Source of the DNA: Beijerinckiaceae bacterium
GTDB lineage: Bacteria > Pseudomonadota > Alphaproteobacteria > Rhizobiales > Beijerinckiaceae
Direction of reading: 5' to 3'
NCBI GenBank assembly: GCA_027346205.1
Contig: DAIESR010000018.1
Coordinates: 1-6,468, forward strand
Length of the DNA: 6,468 nucleotides
Position 1 is the first letter of the stretch; every line of letters starts with the position of its first letter. Positions 1-6,343 of this stretch are shown in pieces. Position numbers and translations under genes: made by a program. Below the pieces are notes generated by a model. The model was not told the origin of the DNA. It saw nothing but the letters and a program-made list of their open reading frames with translations, and searched no databases.

Positions 1-315
1 GATGACGATCGGCGTATCGAAGCTGATCTTGTGATCGCGTACGGCGCTCAGCGCGACATAAAATGTCATCAATTTGGTCAGCGAGGCTGGATACCAGGGC
101 TTCGTCGCCTCATCGGCATAGAGAACCTTGCCGGTGGCCACATCGATCACAATGGCCGGATTCGCCGTGGCAGAGGACACGACACCGAGACAAGCCATAG
201 CCACAGCGATGAGCAGAAAGCCGGCGCGTCGCCGCGCATCGCGCGAAAGCCTGACAATTCCGGCACCGATGTCCGCCAACTGCGCAATTGAGCTGCCGAA
301 TTTGAAGCGGCGCAT
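1..315 (-). CDS. D-alanyl-D-alanine carboxypeptidase (penicillin-binding protein, DacC/DacF type), 5' part only
   Basis: Seen: a minus-strand frame open from ATG at 315 to the window edge gives 105 residues with no stop. Residues 31-51 form a hydrophobic stretch ending in Ala-Thr-Ala before Asn-Pro, a good signal peptidase I site, so the protein should be exported to the periplasm. The mature part begins PAIVIDVATGKVLYADEA and contains the Ser-Leu-Thr-Lys motif at 78-81, the SxxK active site of serine-type penicillin-binding enzymes (peptidase family S11). Known: these enzymes remove the terminal D-Ala from peptidoglycan pentapeptides. The later SxN and KTG motifs would lie outside the window. 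Start choice: GAGG at 324-327 sits 8 bases before the ATG. The segment before the hydrophobic core is about 30 residues, long for a signal peptide. The frame stays open upstream to a stop at 730-732 but offers no ATG or GTG there. Confidence 0.93.
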   Translation of the reverse strand, partial: MRRFKFGSSIAQLADIGAGIVRLSRDARRRAGFLLIAVAMACLGVVSSATANPAIVIDVATGKVLYADEATKPWYPASLTKLMTFYVALSAVRDHKISFDTPIVI

Positions 316-646
316 GATTCTCGCCTCGATCGGTCGGGAGAACTGAGCGGTGATTGTCGTTCCGACTGCGCCCAAGCCTAGCCCTCCTTCGCTGATCTGC
401 AAAGCGCTGCCATTTCCAGTAGCGGCAATGTCAGATCGAAACCGGCGCAATTTTTCGTCCTTCGGGACGGATTCGCGACTTTTCAAGGCCCGCGAGTGGC
501 CGCGACGCCGGATCGAGAAATTCGGCCACCCGTCCCGATGGGTGGCGCGCGGTCGAAGCCGGCTCAGTTCGCATGCGCCGTCAAGGCGGCGGATATACGG
601 CCCAGCTGGGATAAAGGTGCAAAAAACAGAGGCGCGCGATCCCCTA
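316..646. other. Gene-poor stretch with small inverted repeats upstream of the carboxypeptidase gene
   Basis: I can support no gene here. Several frames are open on both strands, but none gives a recognisable protein or a good ribosome binding site. Structures seen: a 5-bp stem closed by TTCG at 456-469 (CGTCC/GGACG), which on plus-strand RNA would be a stable cUUCGg tetraloop; a 7-bp stem at 525-546 (GCCACCC/GGGTGGC, 8-base loop); and a perfect palindrome CCCAGCTGGG at 601-610. TCGGGACGG at 462-470 is also complementary to CCGTCCCGA at 530-538. The carboxypeptidase promoter should lie here on the minus strand, but I found no convincing -35/-10 pair. The best is a TTGCAC/GTATAT-like pair near 593-622, with an 18-19 base spacer. 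Confidence 0.4.
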
Positions 647-748
647 TTAGTAGGCCGCGGCGAGACCCTGCGCGCGCATGTTCGCATAGCGCACGCCTTC
701 GATGCATTTGTATGATTTATACGCCGAGCCTAAAAAGAAATCATGCAT
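647..748 (-). CDS. Candidate small protein of 33 residues downstream of bolA
   Basis: Seen: ATG at 748, 33 codons, then TAA immediately followed by an in-frame TAG. The peptide begins MHDFFLGSAY, has a Lys/Tyr/Cys segment (KSYKCIEGVRY) and ends AQGLAAAY. It is aromatic-rich with five tyrosines, a single cysteine and a net positive charge, and has no membrane segment. G/C at the third codon position is high in the second half, as in the neighbouring genes. It lies 47 bases after the bolA stop on the same strand, so it could be read from the bolA promoter. Against it: there is no clear Shine-Dalgarno sequence before the ATG, and an 11-bp hairpin sits between bolA and this frame. I do not recognise the family and infer no function. 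A chance open frame is quite possible. Confidence 0.38.
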   Translation of the reverse strand: MHDFFLGSAYKSYKCIEGVRYANMRAQGLAAAY

Positions 749-754
749 CGCCGA

Positions 755-785
755 CAAACGCTGCGAATGAACAGCGCAGCGTTTG
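755..785 (-). terminator. 11-bp hairpin after bolA, possible weak terminator
   Basis: A perfect inverted repeat has arms CAAACGCTGCG (755-765) and CGCAGCGTTTG (775-785) and a 9-base loop. It begins 10 bases past the bolA stop codon. The position suits a 3' end, but no run of T follows the stem on either strand, so it may instead stabilise the bolA mRNA end or separate bolA from the small reading frame beyond. Confidence 0.4.
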
Positions 786-795
786 CCGCGAGGCC

Positions 796-1101
796 TTACT
801 CGCCCGGCGCTTTCGCATCGATAGCGAGCGCATGCACCGAATCGGCGAGTTCCGCGCTGAGCAGCGTATTGATCGTGCGATGGCGATCGACACGGCTCTT
901 GCCAGCGAAGGCATTCGACACCACCTTGATGTGGAAATGTGTCTCACCGGCACCACTGGCCGTGCCGGGGCGCATGACAGCATGCGCATGGCCCGCATGC
1001 TTGTGCGATTCATCGATCACTTCAAGCGAAATCGGCGCCAGCGCCTCTTGCAATTTCTCGGTGATGCGATTCGTCATAGTGGGCTGACCTTGCGCGCTCA
1101 T
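796..1101 (-). CDS. bolA: BolA family protein
   Basis: 101 residues, the usual length of BolA proteins. Seen: the N-terminal helix (ITEKLQEALAPISLEVIDES), then a His-rich loop (HKHAGHAH, 33-40), and the family signature around 55-82 (HFHIKVVSNAFAGKSRVDRH followed by RTINTLL), closing with VHALAI. The RxxRH-type helix-turn-helix-like core is intact. Known: BolA proteins are small cytoplasmic partners of monothiol glutaredoxins, linked to iron-sulfur handling and stress-related gene control. Start choice: AGGAGG at 1107-1112 lies 5 bases before the ATG at 1101. The internal Met9 has a poorer site. The gene is divergent from the J-domain/cobST operon and may be read from an extended -10 promoter in the shared gap. 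It shows no sign of damage. Confidence 0.93.
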   Translation of the reverse strand: MSAQGQPTMTNRITEKLQEALAPISLEVIDESHKHAGHAHAVMRPGTASGAGETHFHIKVVSNAFAGKSRVDRHRTINTLLSAELADSVHALAIDAKAPGE

Positions 1102-1155
1102 CTCTGCCTCCTCTGCGTCTTCATGGTTTGCAACGACGTTTGAAACCCTTTTGCA

Positions 1156-1164
1156 ATTTTACCA
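1156..1164 (-). promoter_or_regulatory. Possible extended -10 promoter for bolA
   Basis: On the minus strand TGGTAAAAT matches the extended -10 form TGnTAnnAT. It lies about 55 bases upstream of the bolA ATG and would give a leader near 47 bases. No good -35 is seen at 17-18 bases, which fits an extended -10 promoter or a false match. Confidence 0.33.
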
Positions 1165-1175
1165 GCTCGCGCGGC

Positions 1176-1203
1176 TTGCGGCGACCGCAAAGACATTCAT
1201 AAT
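1176..1203 (+). promoter_or_regulatory. Likely promoter of the J-domain/cobS/cobT operon, with palindrome over the -35
   Basis: TTGCGG (1176-1181), a 16-base spacer and CATAAT (1198-1203) form a sigma-70-like pair. Transcription would begin near 1210, almost on the ATG at 1212, giving a leaderless or near-leaderless mRNA. TTGCGG-CGA-CCGCAA (1176-1190) is a perfect inverted repeat that includes the -35 box and could be an operator. Both roles are inferred from position and sequence only. Confidence 0.45.
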
Positions 1204-1211
1204 GCTGCGTC

Positions 1212-1820
1212 ATGAATCTGAACTCACCACTCTTCGATCGCATCAGGGTCAAATCAAGATCCAAGCAAGAAGTGCGCAACAATGCGGCGCGCTGTGACCA
1301 TCCAGGCTGCACGACGGCGGGCGAATTTCGCGCGCCCATGGGCCGGCTGAGAGAAGGCCAATATTTTTGCTTCTGCCTCGACCATGTACGTGAATATAAC
1401 GCCTCCTATAACTATTTTAACGGTATGACGCCGGAGGCCGTAGCCCGTTACCAGCGCGATGCCGCGGTCGGCCATCGGCCAACCTGGGCCATGGGACAGA
1501 TGGAAGGTGCCCCCGCTTGGCATGGTCCAAGCGACGATCCGTCGCGCTTTACCGATCCACTCGGAATGTTTGGCCAACGTGCCGGCGCTTCCAAACCGGC
1601 TGCTGAGCCGGCTAAACCGCGTCAGGGCATTGCCGCCAAGAAGGCGCTGGACCAATTAGGGCTTGACGAAACAGCCGATGCCGACACGATCCGCAGCCGC
1701 TATAAGAACATGGTCAAGCGCTTGCATCCGGATGCAAATGGCGGCGACCGGTCGCTGGAAGACAAATTGCGAGAAATCATCCGCGCCTATAATTACCTGA
1801 AATCAGTCAAGCTCGCCTGA
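1212..1820 (+). CDS. J-domain (DnaJ-like) protein with N-terminal cysteine cluster, cobST-linked
   Basis: 202 residues, cytoplasmic, with no signal or membrane segment. The J domain is at the C-terminus (about 144-202): helix I (KKALDQLGLDE), helix II (RSRYKNMVKRLHPD) with the diagnostic His-Pro-Asp at 172-174, then helix III (EDKLREIIRAYNYLKSV). The N-terminal half has Cys28-x4-Cys33 and, after a 19-residue gap, Cys53-x-Cys55 with His58, a possible zinc site, followed by the tract HVREYNASYNYFNGM. A Pro/Ala-rich linker (about 100-140) joins the halves. Known: J domains stimulate the ATPase of DnaK-type Hsp70 and bring it clients. Inferred: its place first in the operon, 70 bp before cobS, suggests a client in cobaltochelatase assembly. 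Start choice: the opening MNLNSPLFDRIRVK resembles homologues I remember from rhizobia, though there is no Shine-Dalgarno. This is not DnaJ itself, which has the J domain first. Confidence 0.9.
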   Translation: MNLNSPLFDRIRVKSRSKQEVRNNAARCDHPGCTTAGEFRAPMGRLREGQYFCFCLDHVREYNASYNYFNGMTPEAVARYQRDAAVGHRPTWAMGQMEGAPAWHGPSDDPSRFTDPLGMFGQRAGASKPAAEPAKPRQGIAAKKALDQLGLDETADADTIRSRYKNMVKRLHPDANGGDRSLEDKLREIIRAYNYLKSVKLA

Positions 1821-1881
1821 ATAGGGCGCCCCGCCGATCTCTCCGCCTGAGCACTGTGCGCGAGCCGGCGCCAGCCGGAAC

Positions 1882-1886
1882 GGAGG
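1882..1886 (+). promoter_or_regulatory. Ribosome binding site of cobS
   Basis: GGAGG lies 4 bases before the ATG at 1891. It is the only strong Shine-Dalgarno within the plus-strand operon and fixes the cobS start ahead of the internal Met19. Confidence 0.75.
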
Positions 1887-1890
1887 ACGA

Positions 1891-2895
1891 ATGTCAAATG
1901 CCCCTTTGGCCGGGGAGGGCCAGACCAACAAAGCTCTTCCCGATATGAAGATTTCGGTCCGACAAGTGTTCGGGATCGACTCCGACATGGATGCTCCGGC
2001 CTTCTCGATGCTGGACCCGCATGTCCCTGATATCGACCCCGACTATATTTTCGACCGCGACACGACGCTCGCCGTTCTCGCCGGCTTTGCCAAGAACCGA
2101 CGGGTCATGATCACCGGCTACCATGGCACCGGTAAATCGACGCATATTGAACAGGTCGCTGCCCGCCTCAACTGGCCGTGTATCCGGATCAATCTCGACA
2201 GCCATGTGTCGCGCGTCGATCTCGTCGGCAAAGACGCGATCGTGCTTCGCGACGGCAAGCAAGTGACGGAATTCCGCGACGGAATTCTGCCCTGGGCCCT
2301 GCAAAGCAATATCGCGCTCTGCTTCGACGAATATGATGCCGGTCGCCCGGACGTGATGTTCGTGATCCAGCGCGTCCTGGAAGTGTCGGGCCGGCTCACC
2401 CTGCTCGATCAGAGCCGTGTGATCAAACCGCATCCCGCCTTCCGGCTGTTTGCGACGGCGAACACCATCGGCCTCGGCGACACGTCCGGCCTCTATCATG
2501 GCACGCAGCAGATCAATCAGGGCCAGATGGACCGCTGGTCGATCGTCGGGATCTTGAACTATCTGCCGCATGACAAGGAAGTCGGCATTGTTCTCGCCAA
2601 GGTGAAGTCCTATCAGGTCACGAAGGAAGGTCGCGACACGATCAATAAAATGGTCCGTGTCGCCGATCTCACCCGCAGCGCCTTCATCGCCGGCGATCTC
2701 TCGACAGTGATGAGCCCGCGCACGGTGATCACCTGGGCGGAGAATACCGAAATCTTCAGCGACATAGGCTTTGCCTTCCGCCTTACCTTCCTCAACAAAT
2801 GCGACGAATTGGAACGCAATCTCGTCGCCGAATTCTATCAGCGCTGCTTTGGGCAGGATCTACCGGAAAGCGCTGTCAATGTGGTGTTGAGCTGA
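1891..2895 (+). CDS. cobS: Aerobic cobaltochelatase, CobS subunit (AAA+ ATPase)
   Basis: 334 residues, the normal CobS length. Role: CobS hydrolyses ATP and, in a complex with CobT, drives CobN to insert Co2+ into hydrogenobyrinic acid a,c-diamide in the oxygen-dependent B12 pathway (cytoplasmic). Seen: the N-terminal CobS segment ([18 protein letters not shown]), Walker [10 protein letters not shown] (76-84), Walker B ALCFDEYD (142-149), and a sensor-1-like FATANTIG (187-194). A conserved block follows with [20 protein letters not shown] (200-219), whose Arg215 region is a candidate arginine-finger or sensor position. The fold belongs to the MoxR-type AAA+ branch, which pairs with VWA proteins, and the next gene encodes one. 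All key motifs are intact. It is 34 bp from cobT and probably co-transcribed with it. The N-terminal tail before residue 19 is not well conserved in my memory, so its exact start is slightly less certain. Confidence 0.97.
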   Translation: MSNAPLAGEGQTNKALPDMKISVRQVFGIDSDMDAPAFSMLDPHVPDIDPDYIFDRDTTLAVLAGFAKNRRVMITGYHGTGKSTHIEQVAARLNWPCIRINLDSHVSRVDLVGKDAIVLRDGKQVTEFRDGILPWALQSNIALCFDEYDAGRPDVMFVIQRVLEVSGRLTLLDQSRVIKPHPAFRLFATANTIGLGDTSGLYHGTQQINQGQMDRWSIVGILNYLPHDKEVGIVLAKVKSYQVTKEGRDTINKMVRVADLTRSAFIAGDLSTVMSPRTVITWAENTEIFSDIGFAFRLTFLNKCDELERNLVAEFYQRCFGQDLPESAVNVVLS

Positions 2896-2902
2896 GACCT
2901 TT

Positions 2903-2920
2903 GCCGCGCGTCTGCGCGGC
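2903..2920 (+). other. Intercistronic hairpin between cobS and cobT
   Basis: A perfect 7-bp stem GCCGCGC/GCGCGGC closes on the four-base loop GTCT. It fills most of the 34-bp gap and ends 9 bases before the cobT ATG, where a Shine-Dalgarno would be expected but none is seen. There is no T tract, so it is not a terminator. It could limit or couple cobT translation. Confidence 0.5.
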
Positions 2921-2929
2921 TCGATTGGA

Positions 2930-4879
2930 ATGACCGTGACCGGTTCAAATCAAAAGCCGCCATCGAAAACCGAAGCGCCGCAAGAGCCTTTCAAGCGGGC
3001 TGTCGCGGGCTGCCTGCGCGCACTTGCGCATGTGCCTGAGCTCGAGGTCGCCTATGCCGCGGACAAACCCAATCTCAACCGCGGCGGCGGGGGCGGTGGG
3101 GTGAAGGTGCGTTTGCCGGAGCCCCCGCGCAAGCTCGACCCACGGGAAGCGGCGGTGTTGCGTGGCCATGCCGATTCCATGGCCTTGCGGCTGGCTTGCC
3201 ATAATGTCGATCTGCACCGGCGGATGATGCCGCAGGCGCAGACGGCACGCGCGATCTTCGACGCGGTGGAACAGGCGCGGGTCGAGGCGATTGGCACGCA
3301 AAGAATGCACGGTGTCGGCCAAAATATCGATGCCATGCTCGACGATCGCTGCCAACGTGCTCATTTGAGCGAGGTCAAAGAGCGTTCCGAGGCGCCACTC
3401 GAAGACGCATTGGCGTTTATCGTGCGTGAACGCCTGACCGGGCTGAAGCCGCCGAAACATGCGCAAAAGCTCGCCGACGTGTGGCGGCCATGGATCGAGG
3501 AAAAAGCCGGTTCCGATCTCGACAGACTTGTCGAGGATGTCGACGATCAGCGTAATTTCGGCCTCTCGGTCCACAAGGTCCTCGCCGCGCTCGACATGGC
3601 CGAGGATATGAGCCCGGATCAATCCTCTGAGGAACAGGAGGAAGGCGACGACGATTCGGCTGTCGGCGAAGACGGGGAGTCGACGGAAAGCGATTCCGAA
3701 GAGGGTGGCGAGGCCACGCAAACCGAAAGAGCCGAATCCTCAGCCGAAATGAGCGAAGAGGATTCGATGGAGTCGGGCGAGGCCCCGGCCGGCGAATTCG
3801 ACGAAGAAGAAGACGGCGATTCGCCCGAGGGCGAGCAGCCTTCCGACGCGCGGCGTCCCGCCGCCGCCGGCCGCCCCGAGCAGCGCGCAACCGATTACAA
3901 AGCCTATACGCGGCGCTATGACGAAATCATCGCCGCCGAAGATCTCTGCGAGCCGGAGGAACTCGACAGGCTGCGCGCCTATCTCGACAAGCAATTGCAC
4001 AATCTGTCTTCGATCGTCGCCCGCCTCGCCAATCGGTTGCAGCGCCGGCTGATGGCGCAGCAGAGCCGGTCGTGGGAATTCCACCTCGAAGAGGGAATCC
4101 TCGATCCCGCGCGGCTCTCGCGCGTCATCGTCGATCCGCAGCAGCCTCTCTCCTTCAAGCGCGAGAAGGACACGGATTTCCGCGACACGGTCGTGACCTT
4201 GCTGCTTGATAATTCGGGCTCTATGCGCGGCCGGCCGATCACGGTCGCTGCCACCTGCGCCGATATTCTCGCCCGCACGCTGGAGCGCTGCGGCGTCAAA
4301 GTCGAGATCTTAGGGTTCACAACACGGGCATGGAAGGGCGGTCAGGCGCGCGAAGCTTGGCTGACGGCCGGTAAGCCCCCGACACCCGGCAGGCTCAACG
4401 ATCTGCGCCATATCATCTACAAGGCGGCTGATGCGCCTTGGCGGCGGGCACGGAAGAATCTTGGCCTGATGATGCGCGAAGGCCTGCTGAAAGAGAATAT
4501 CGACGGCGAGGCACTCGAATGGGCGCATCGCCGGCTCCTCGCTCGGCCCGAGCAACGGCGCATTCTCATGATGATTTCGGATGGCGCGCCGGTCGATGAC
4601 TCGACCCTATCGATCAATCCCGGCAATTACCTCGAGCGGCACTTGCGCCATATGATCGAGGAGATCGAGACCCGCTCTCCGATCGAATTGATCGCCATCG
4701 GCATCGGTCACGATGTAACGCGCTATTATCGCCGCGCTGTCACCATCGTCGATGCGGAAGAACTCGGCGGCGCGATGACCGACAAGCTGGCGGAACTCTT
4801 TGAGGAAAAGGCTGTGCCCATCGCAATACCGAAGGGCTTCGAGCCGAAAGCGGGGCGACGCGGCCATCCGCTGCATTGA
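2930..4879 (+). CDS. cobT: Aerobic cobaltochelatase, CobT subunit (VWA/MIDAS protein)
   Basis: 649 residues, close to the usual CobT size. Role: the second small subunit of the cobalt chelatase. It forms a ring complex with CobS and acts on CobN in B12 synthesis. Seen: an N-terminal CobT domain (about 20-225, starting [13 protein letters not shown]), a glycine run (52-57), then a highly acidic Ser/Glu/Asp linker (about 223-307). A helical basic region ([23 protein letters not shown], split here as residues 367-389) follows. The C-terminal von Willebrand A domain (about 418-625) has MIDAS residues Asp427-Asn-Ser-Gly-Ser431 and Asp551 in ISDGAP. This layout matches the MgChl BchD/CobT type, in which the acidic linker and MIDAS contact the AAA+ partner. 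The start at 2930 keeps a short N-terminal tail and has only a poor ribosome site, so translation may be coupled to cobS. The gene converges on rpmB, 55 bp away. Confidence 0.97.
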   Translation: MTVTGSNQKPPSKTEAPQEPFKRAVAGCLRALAHVPELEVAYAADKPNLNRGGGGGGVKVRLPEPPRKLDPREAAVLRGHADSMALRLACHNVDLHRRMMPQAQTARAIFDAVEQARVEAIGTQRMHGVGQNIDAMLDDRCQRAHLSEVKERSEAPLEDALAFIVRERLTGLKPPKHAQKLADVWRPWIEEKAGSDLDRLVEDVDDQRNFGLSVHKVLAALDMAEDMSPDQSSEEQEEGDDDSAVGEDGESTESDSEEGGEATQTERAESSAEMSEEDSMESGEAPAGEFDEEEDGDSPEGEQPSDARRPAAAGRPEQRATDYKAYTRRYDEIIAAEDLCEPEELDRLRAYLDKQLHNLSSIVARLANRLQRRLMAQQSRSWEFHLEEGILDPARLSRVIVDPQQPLSFKREKDTDFRDTVVTLLLDNSGSMRGRPITVAATCADILARTLERCGVKVEILGFTTRAWKGGQAREAWLTAGKPPTPGRLNDLRHIIYKAADAPWRRARKNLGLMMREGLLKENIDGEALEWAHRRLLARPEQRRILMMISDGAPVDDSTLSINPGNYLERHLRHMIEEIETRSPIELIAIGIGHDVTRYYRRAVTIVDAEELGGAMTDKLAELFEEKAVPIAIPKGFEPKAGRRGHPLH

Positions 4880-4892
4880 TGCCGAAGTGAAG

Positions 4893-4922
4893 GCAGAGCC
4901 CGTCGCGAACGGTTGACTCTGC
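4893..4922. terminator. Possible bidirectional terminator between cobT and rpmB
   Basis: In the 55-bp convergent gap an outer stem GCAGAG (4893-4898)/CTCTGC (4917-4922) encloses an inner stem CCGT/ACGG (4900-4903 and 4909-4912) with loop CGCGA. The stem is interrupted by bulges and no clear T run follows on either side, so termination here is inferred mainly from the convergent layout. Confidence 0.35.
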
Positions 4923-4934
4923 TTCTCGATCAAA

Positions 4935-5225
4935 TCAGGCGCTGGCCTGCTGCTTCTTCAAAATTTGCCGCTTGATCGCAAGAGCGCCAGTCGACAATTC
5001 CAAATCCTTGGCCTTCACGAGAAAGGCGTCGAGGCCGCCGCGATGCTCGACGGAACGCAGCGCCGCCGCGGTGATGCGCAGGCGGAACGGCCGTTCCAGC
5101 ACCTCGGACAGCAGCGTGACATTGCAAAGATTGGGCAGGAACCGCGTCCGCGTCTTGTGATTCGAATGGCTGACCAGATTGCCAGTCTGGACCCCCTTAC
5201 CGGTCAATTCGCAGCGGCGCGACAT
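4935..5225 (-). CDS. rpmB: 50S ribosomal protein L28
   Basis: 96 residues, the typical alphaproteobacterial length. Seen: the start [20 protein letters not shown], then [13 protein letters not shown], and the C-terminal L28 core with [20 protein letters not shown]28 is a small basic protein of the large ribosomal subunit near the E site. Start choice: the frame is open five codons further up (ATG at 5240), but the ATG at 5225 begins the canonical MSRRC and has AAGG 7 bases upstream, so I use it. The single Cys near the N-terminus and Cys34 do not form a full zinc CxxC pair. The gene is transcribed from its own promoter at 5348-5376 through a leader of about 115 bases that holds two hairpins. 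It converges on cobT. Confidence 0.97.
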   Translation of the reverse strand: MSRRCELTGKGVQTGNLVSHSNHKTRTRFLPNLCNVTLLSEVLERPFRLRITAAALRSVEHRGGLDAFLVKAKDLELSTGALAIKRQILKKQQASA

Positions 5226-5253
5226 GGGTTTACCTTTCAAACATCATTCTGGG

Positions 5254-5298
5254 CGTGCCCCTCTCCGAAAAGTCTGCAACTTTTCGGAGAGGGGCACG
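5254..5298. repeat. Perfect 20-bp inverted repeat in the rpmB leader
   Basis: The arms are 5254-5273 (CGTGCCCCTCTCCGAAAAGT) and 5279-5298, exactly complementary over all 20 bases with a 5-base loop CTGCA. On the minus strand it lies 28 bases upstream of the rpmB ATG and inside the predicted leader. No T run follows on either strand, so it is not a standard terminator. The CCGAAAAGT...ACTTTTCGG core resembles dispersed palindromic elements common between genes in Rhizobiales, from memory. It may be one such repeat, or an RNA regulatory hairpin. Confidence 0.8.
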
Positions 5299-5310
5299 TA
5301 CTAACAAGCG

Positions 5311-5331
5311 GCCCGGCCTCATCGGCCGGGC
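5311..5331. other. 8-bp GC hairpin early in the rpmB leader
   Basis: GCCCGGCC (5311-5318) pairs with GGCCGGGC (5324-5331) across loop TCATC. It lies just inside the predicted rpmB transcript and 90 bases beyond the leuD stop. It could act as a terminator for leuD, but it lacks a following T run on the minus strand. Confidence 0.5.
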
Positions 5332-5347
5332 GGAAACGGAAGCCGAT

Positions 5348-5376
5348 TTCCTAAGCGACGCTGCCCATCGCGTCAA
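5348..5376 (-). promoter_or_regulatory. Likely rpmB promoter
   Basis: On the minus strand, TTGACG (complement of 5371-5376), a 17-base spacer and TAGGAA (complement of 5348-5353) form a strong -35 and fair -10 in the alphaproteobacterial style. Transcription would start near 5341, 115 bases before the rpmB ATG. It sits between the leuD stop and rpmB, so rpmB need not depend on leuD transcription. Confidence 0.6.
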
Positions 5377-5420
5377 GGGTTAAGCGCGTTTCGGCGGCGG
5401 GACGAATCGTCTCCGGTCGG

Positions 5421-6026
5421 TCACAACCACGGACGCAGAGCCGTCGCCTTTGCCTCGAAGCCCGCGATCTTGTCGGCCTTTTCCAAAGTCAGCCCGATAT
5501 CGTCCAGCCCATTCATCAGACAGTGCTTGCGGAAGGGATCGATATCGAATTTCACGACGCCGCCATCCGGACCACGGATCTCCTGGGCCTCGAGATCGAC
5601 CGAGAGCGTGGCATTGGAACCGCGCTTGGCATCGTCCATCAGCTTGGCGAGATTCTCCGGCGACACCTTGATCGGCAGAATGCCGTTCTTGAAGCAATTA
5701 TTGTAGAAAATATCCGCGAAACTGGTCGAGATCACGCAACGTATGCCGAAATCGAGAAGCGCCCAGGGCGCGTGCTCACGCGAGGAGCCGCAGCCGAAAT
5801 TATCATCAGCGACGAGGATCTGCGCCTTGCGATAGGCAGGCTTGTTGAGGACGAAATCCGGATTTTCCGAGCCGTCCTCCTTATAGCGCAGCTCGGCGAA
5901 GAGGCCGCTGCCGAGGCCGGTGCGCTTGATCGTCTTCAAATATTGCTTCGGGATGATCATGTCCGTGTCGACATTGGTCATCTCGAGCGGCGCCGCGACG
6001 CCCGTCAAAGACGTGAATTTCTCCAT
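5421..6026 (-). CDS. leuD: 3-isopropylmalate dehydratase, small subunit
   Basis: 201 residues, the standard LeuD length. Role: with LeuC (not in the window) it forms isopropylmalate isomerase, converting 2-isopropylmalate to 3-isopropylmalate in leucine synthesis (cytoplasmic). LeuD is the swivelling aconitase-like C domain. Seen: [16 protein letters not shown] (16-31), the substrate-loop motif [15 protein letters not shown] (76-90), [17 protein letters not shown] (102-118), and the C-terminal [11 protein letters not shown]. Start choice: the frame is open upstream to another ATG at 6143, but [15 protein letters not shown] from 6026 is the canonical start. GGAG lies about 11 bases before it, and the extra 39 residues would overlap the promoter. 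It has its own promoter and is not next to leuC, as is common in Rhizobiales. Confidence 0.97.
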   Translation of the reverse strand: MEKFTSLTGVAAPLEMTNVDTDMIIPKQYLKTIKRTGLGSGLFAELRYKEDGSENPDFVLNKPAYRKAQILVADDNFGCGSSREHAPWALLDFGIRCVISTSFADIFYNNCFKNGILPIKVSPENLAKLMDDAKRGSNATLSVDLEAQEIRGPDGGVVKFDIDPFRKHCLMNGLDDIGLTLEKADKIAGFEAKATALRPWL

Positions 6027-6090
6027 GAATTCGGAATCTCCGATCCTCTTGGGATGGTGGCTGCTTCGGGATTTCGCGAGGACGCGGGCG

Positions 6091-6119
6091 TAAATAGCGG
6101 CAATTTTCGTCGAGACCAA
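6091..6119 (-). promoter_or_regulatory. Likely leuD promoter
   Basis: On the minus strand TTGGTC (complement of 6114-6119), a 17-base spacer and TATTTA (complement of 6091-6096) give a sigma-70-like pair. The leader to the ATG at 6026 would be about 58 bases. I see no leucine-codon-rich leader peptide or attenuator in it. Confidence 0.5.
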
Positions 6120-6141
6120 GAGGCCTTGTCCAAACGATGCC

Positions 6142-6181
6142 AAAAAAGCAACGGCCCCGCAGCCTGGTGCTGAACGGGGCC
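6142..6181 (-). terminator. Intrinsic terminator of the truncated gene
   Basis: GGCCCCG/CGGGGCC arms (6153-6159 and 6175-6181) enclose a second stem CAGC/GCTG with loop CTGGT and a two-base bulge. Read on the minus strand the stem starts directly after the TAA of the upstream gene remnant and is followed by GTTGC and six T (6142-6147). A T-rich tract also lies on the other side (6182-6189), so it could work both ways. It insulates leuD from upstream reading. Confidence 0.8.
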
Positions 6182-6340
6182 TTATTTTTCGCTACTGCGA
6201 ATGTTCTGCTTTTCGCTGATCTTATACGTCACCCTCGGCACTTGGCCTTTGTGCTTGGGTGTCGCTGAAAGCTCTGGATTGTCGGCGGCCCGACGATCAG
6301 GCGGAGCGCTCCGTCCTGAACCTCGAACCGTGACCGTGAT
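6182..6340 (-). pseudogene. 3' remnant of an unidentified gene, cut by the insertion sequence
   Basis: A minus-strand frame of 52 codons ends in TAA at 6182-6184, immediately before a strong intrinsic terminator. It begins ITVTVRGSGR at 6340 and ends NIRSSEK. In between it is Pro/Lys-rich (NPELSATPKHKGQVPRVTYK), which suggests an exposed C-terminal tail. Directly upstream, at 6341-6343, is a TAG that falls exactly at the insertion sequence boundary. No ATG lies in the frame; the only possible starts are GTG codons near the end. The simplest reading is the tail of a real gene whose 5' part was separated by the IS insertion. I do not recognise the family. If the IS is complete, the missing part should resume on its far side. 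Confidence 0.6.
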
Positions 6341-6343
6341 CTA

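Noticed and set aside
496..1143. A 215-codon plus-strand open frame covering bolA
   Set aside because: It lies opposite a clear bolA gene with a strong ribosome site. Its translation is Arg/Ala/His-rich with no recognisable domain, typical of an antisense shadow in GC-rich DNA.
1821..1890. A cobalamin riboswitch or separate promoter before cobS
   Set aside because: The 70-bp gap is too short for a cobalamin riboswitch and shows no B12-box-like segment or convincing -35/-10 pair.
2264..2287. A short near-direct repeat GACGGAATTC in cobS
   Set aside because: It is two copies only, 13 bases apart, and encodes the conserved TEFRDGILP segment, so it is most likely coincidence of codon choice.
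1894..2571. A 225-codon minus-strand open frame inside cobS
   Set aside because: It is antisense to well-conserved CobS motifs and has no family resemblance, so it is a shadow frame.
2945..3721. A 258-codon minus-strand open frame inside cobT
   Set aside because: It is opposite the conserved CobT N-terminal domain and acidic linker. Its length comes from GC-rich codon bias.
3600..3850. An acidic, Ser/Glu-rich repeat region as a separate low-complexity element
   Set aside because: It is the normal acidic linker of CobT between the N-terminal domain and the VWA domain, in frame and expected for the family.
6027..6143. A 39-residue N-terminal extension of LeuD from the ATG at 6143
   Set aside because: The canonical LeuD begins [10 protein letters not shown] at 6026, and the extension would cover the predicted promoter.
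5523..6173. A 216-codon plus-strand open frame opposite leuD
   Set aside because: It is complementary to canonical LeuD motifs and has no ribosome site or known domain.
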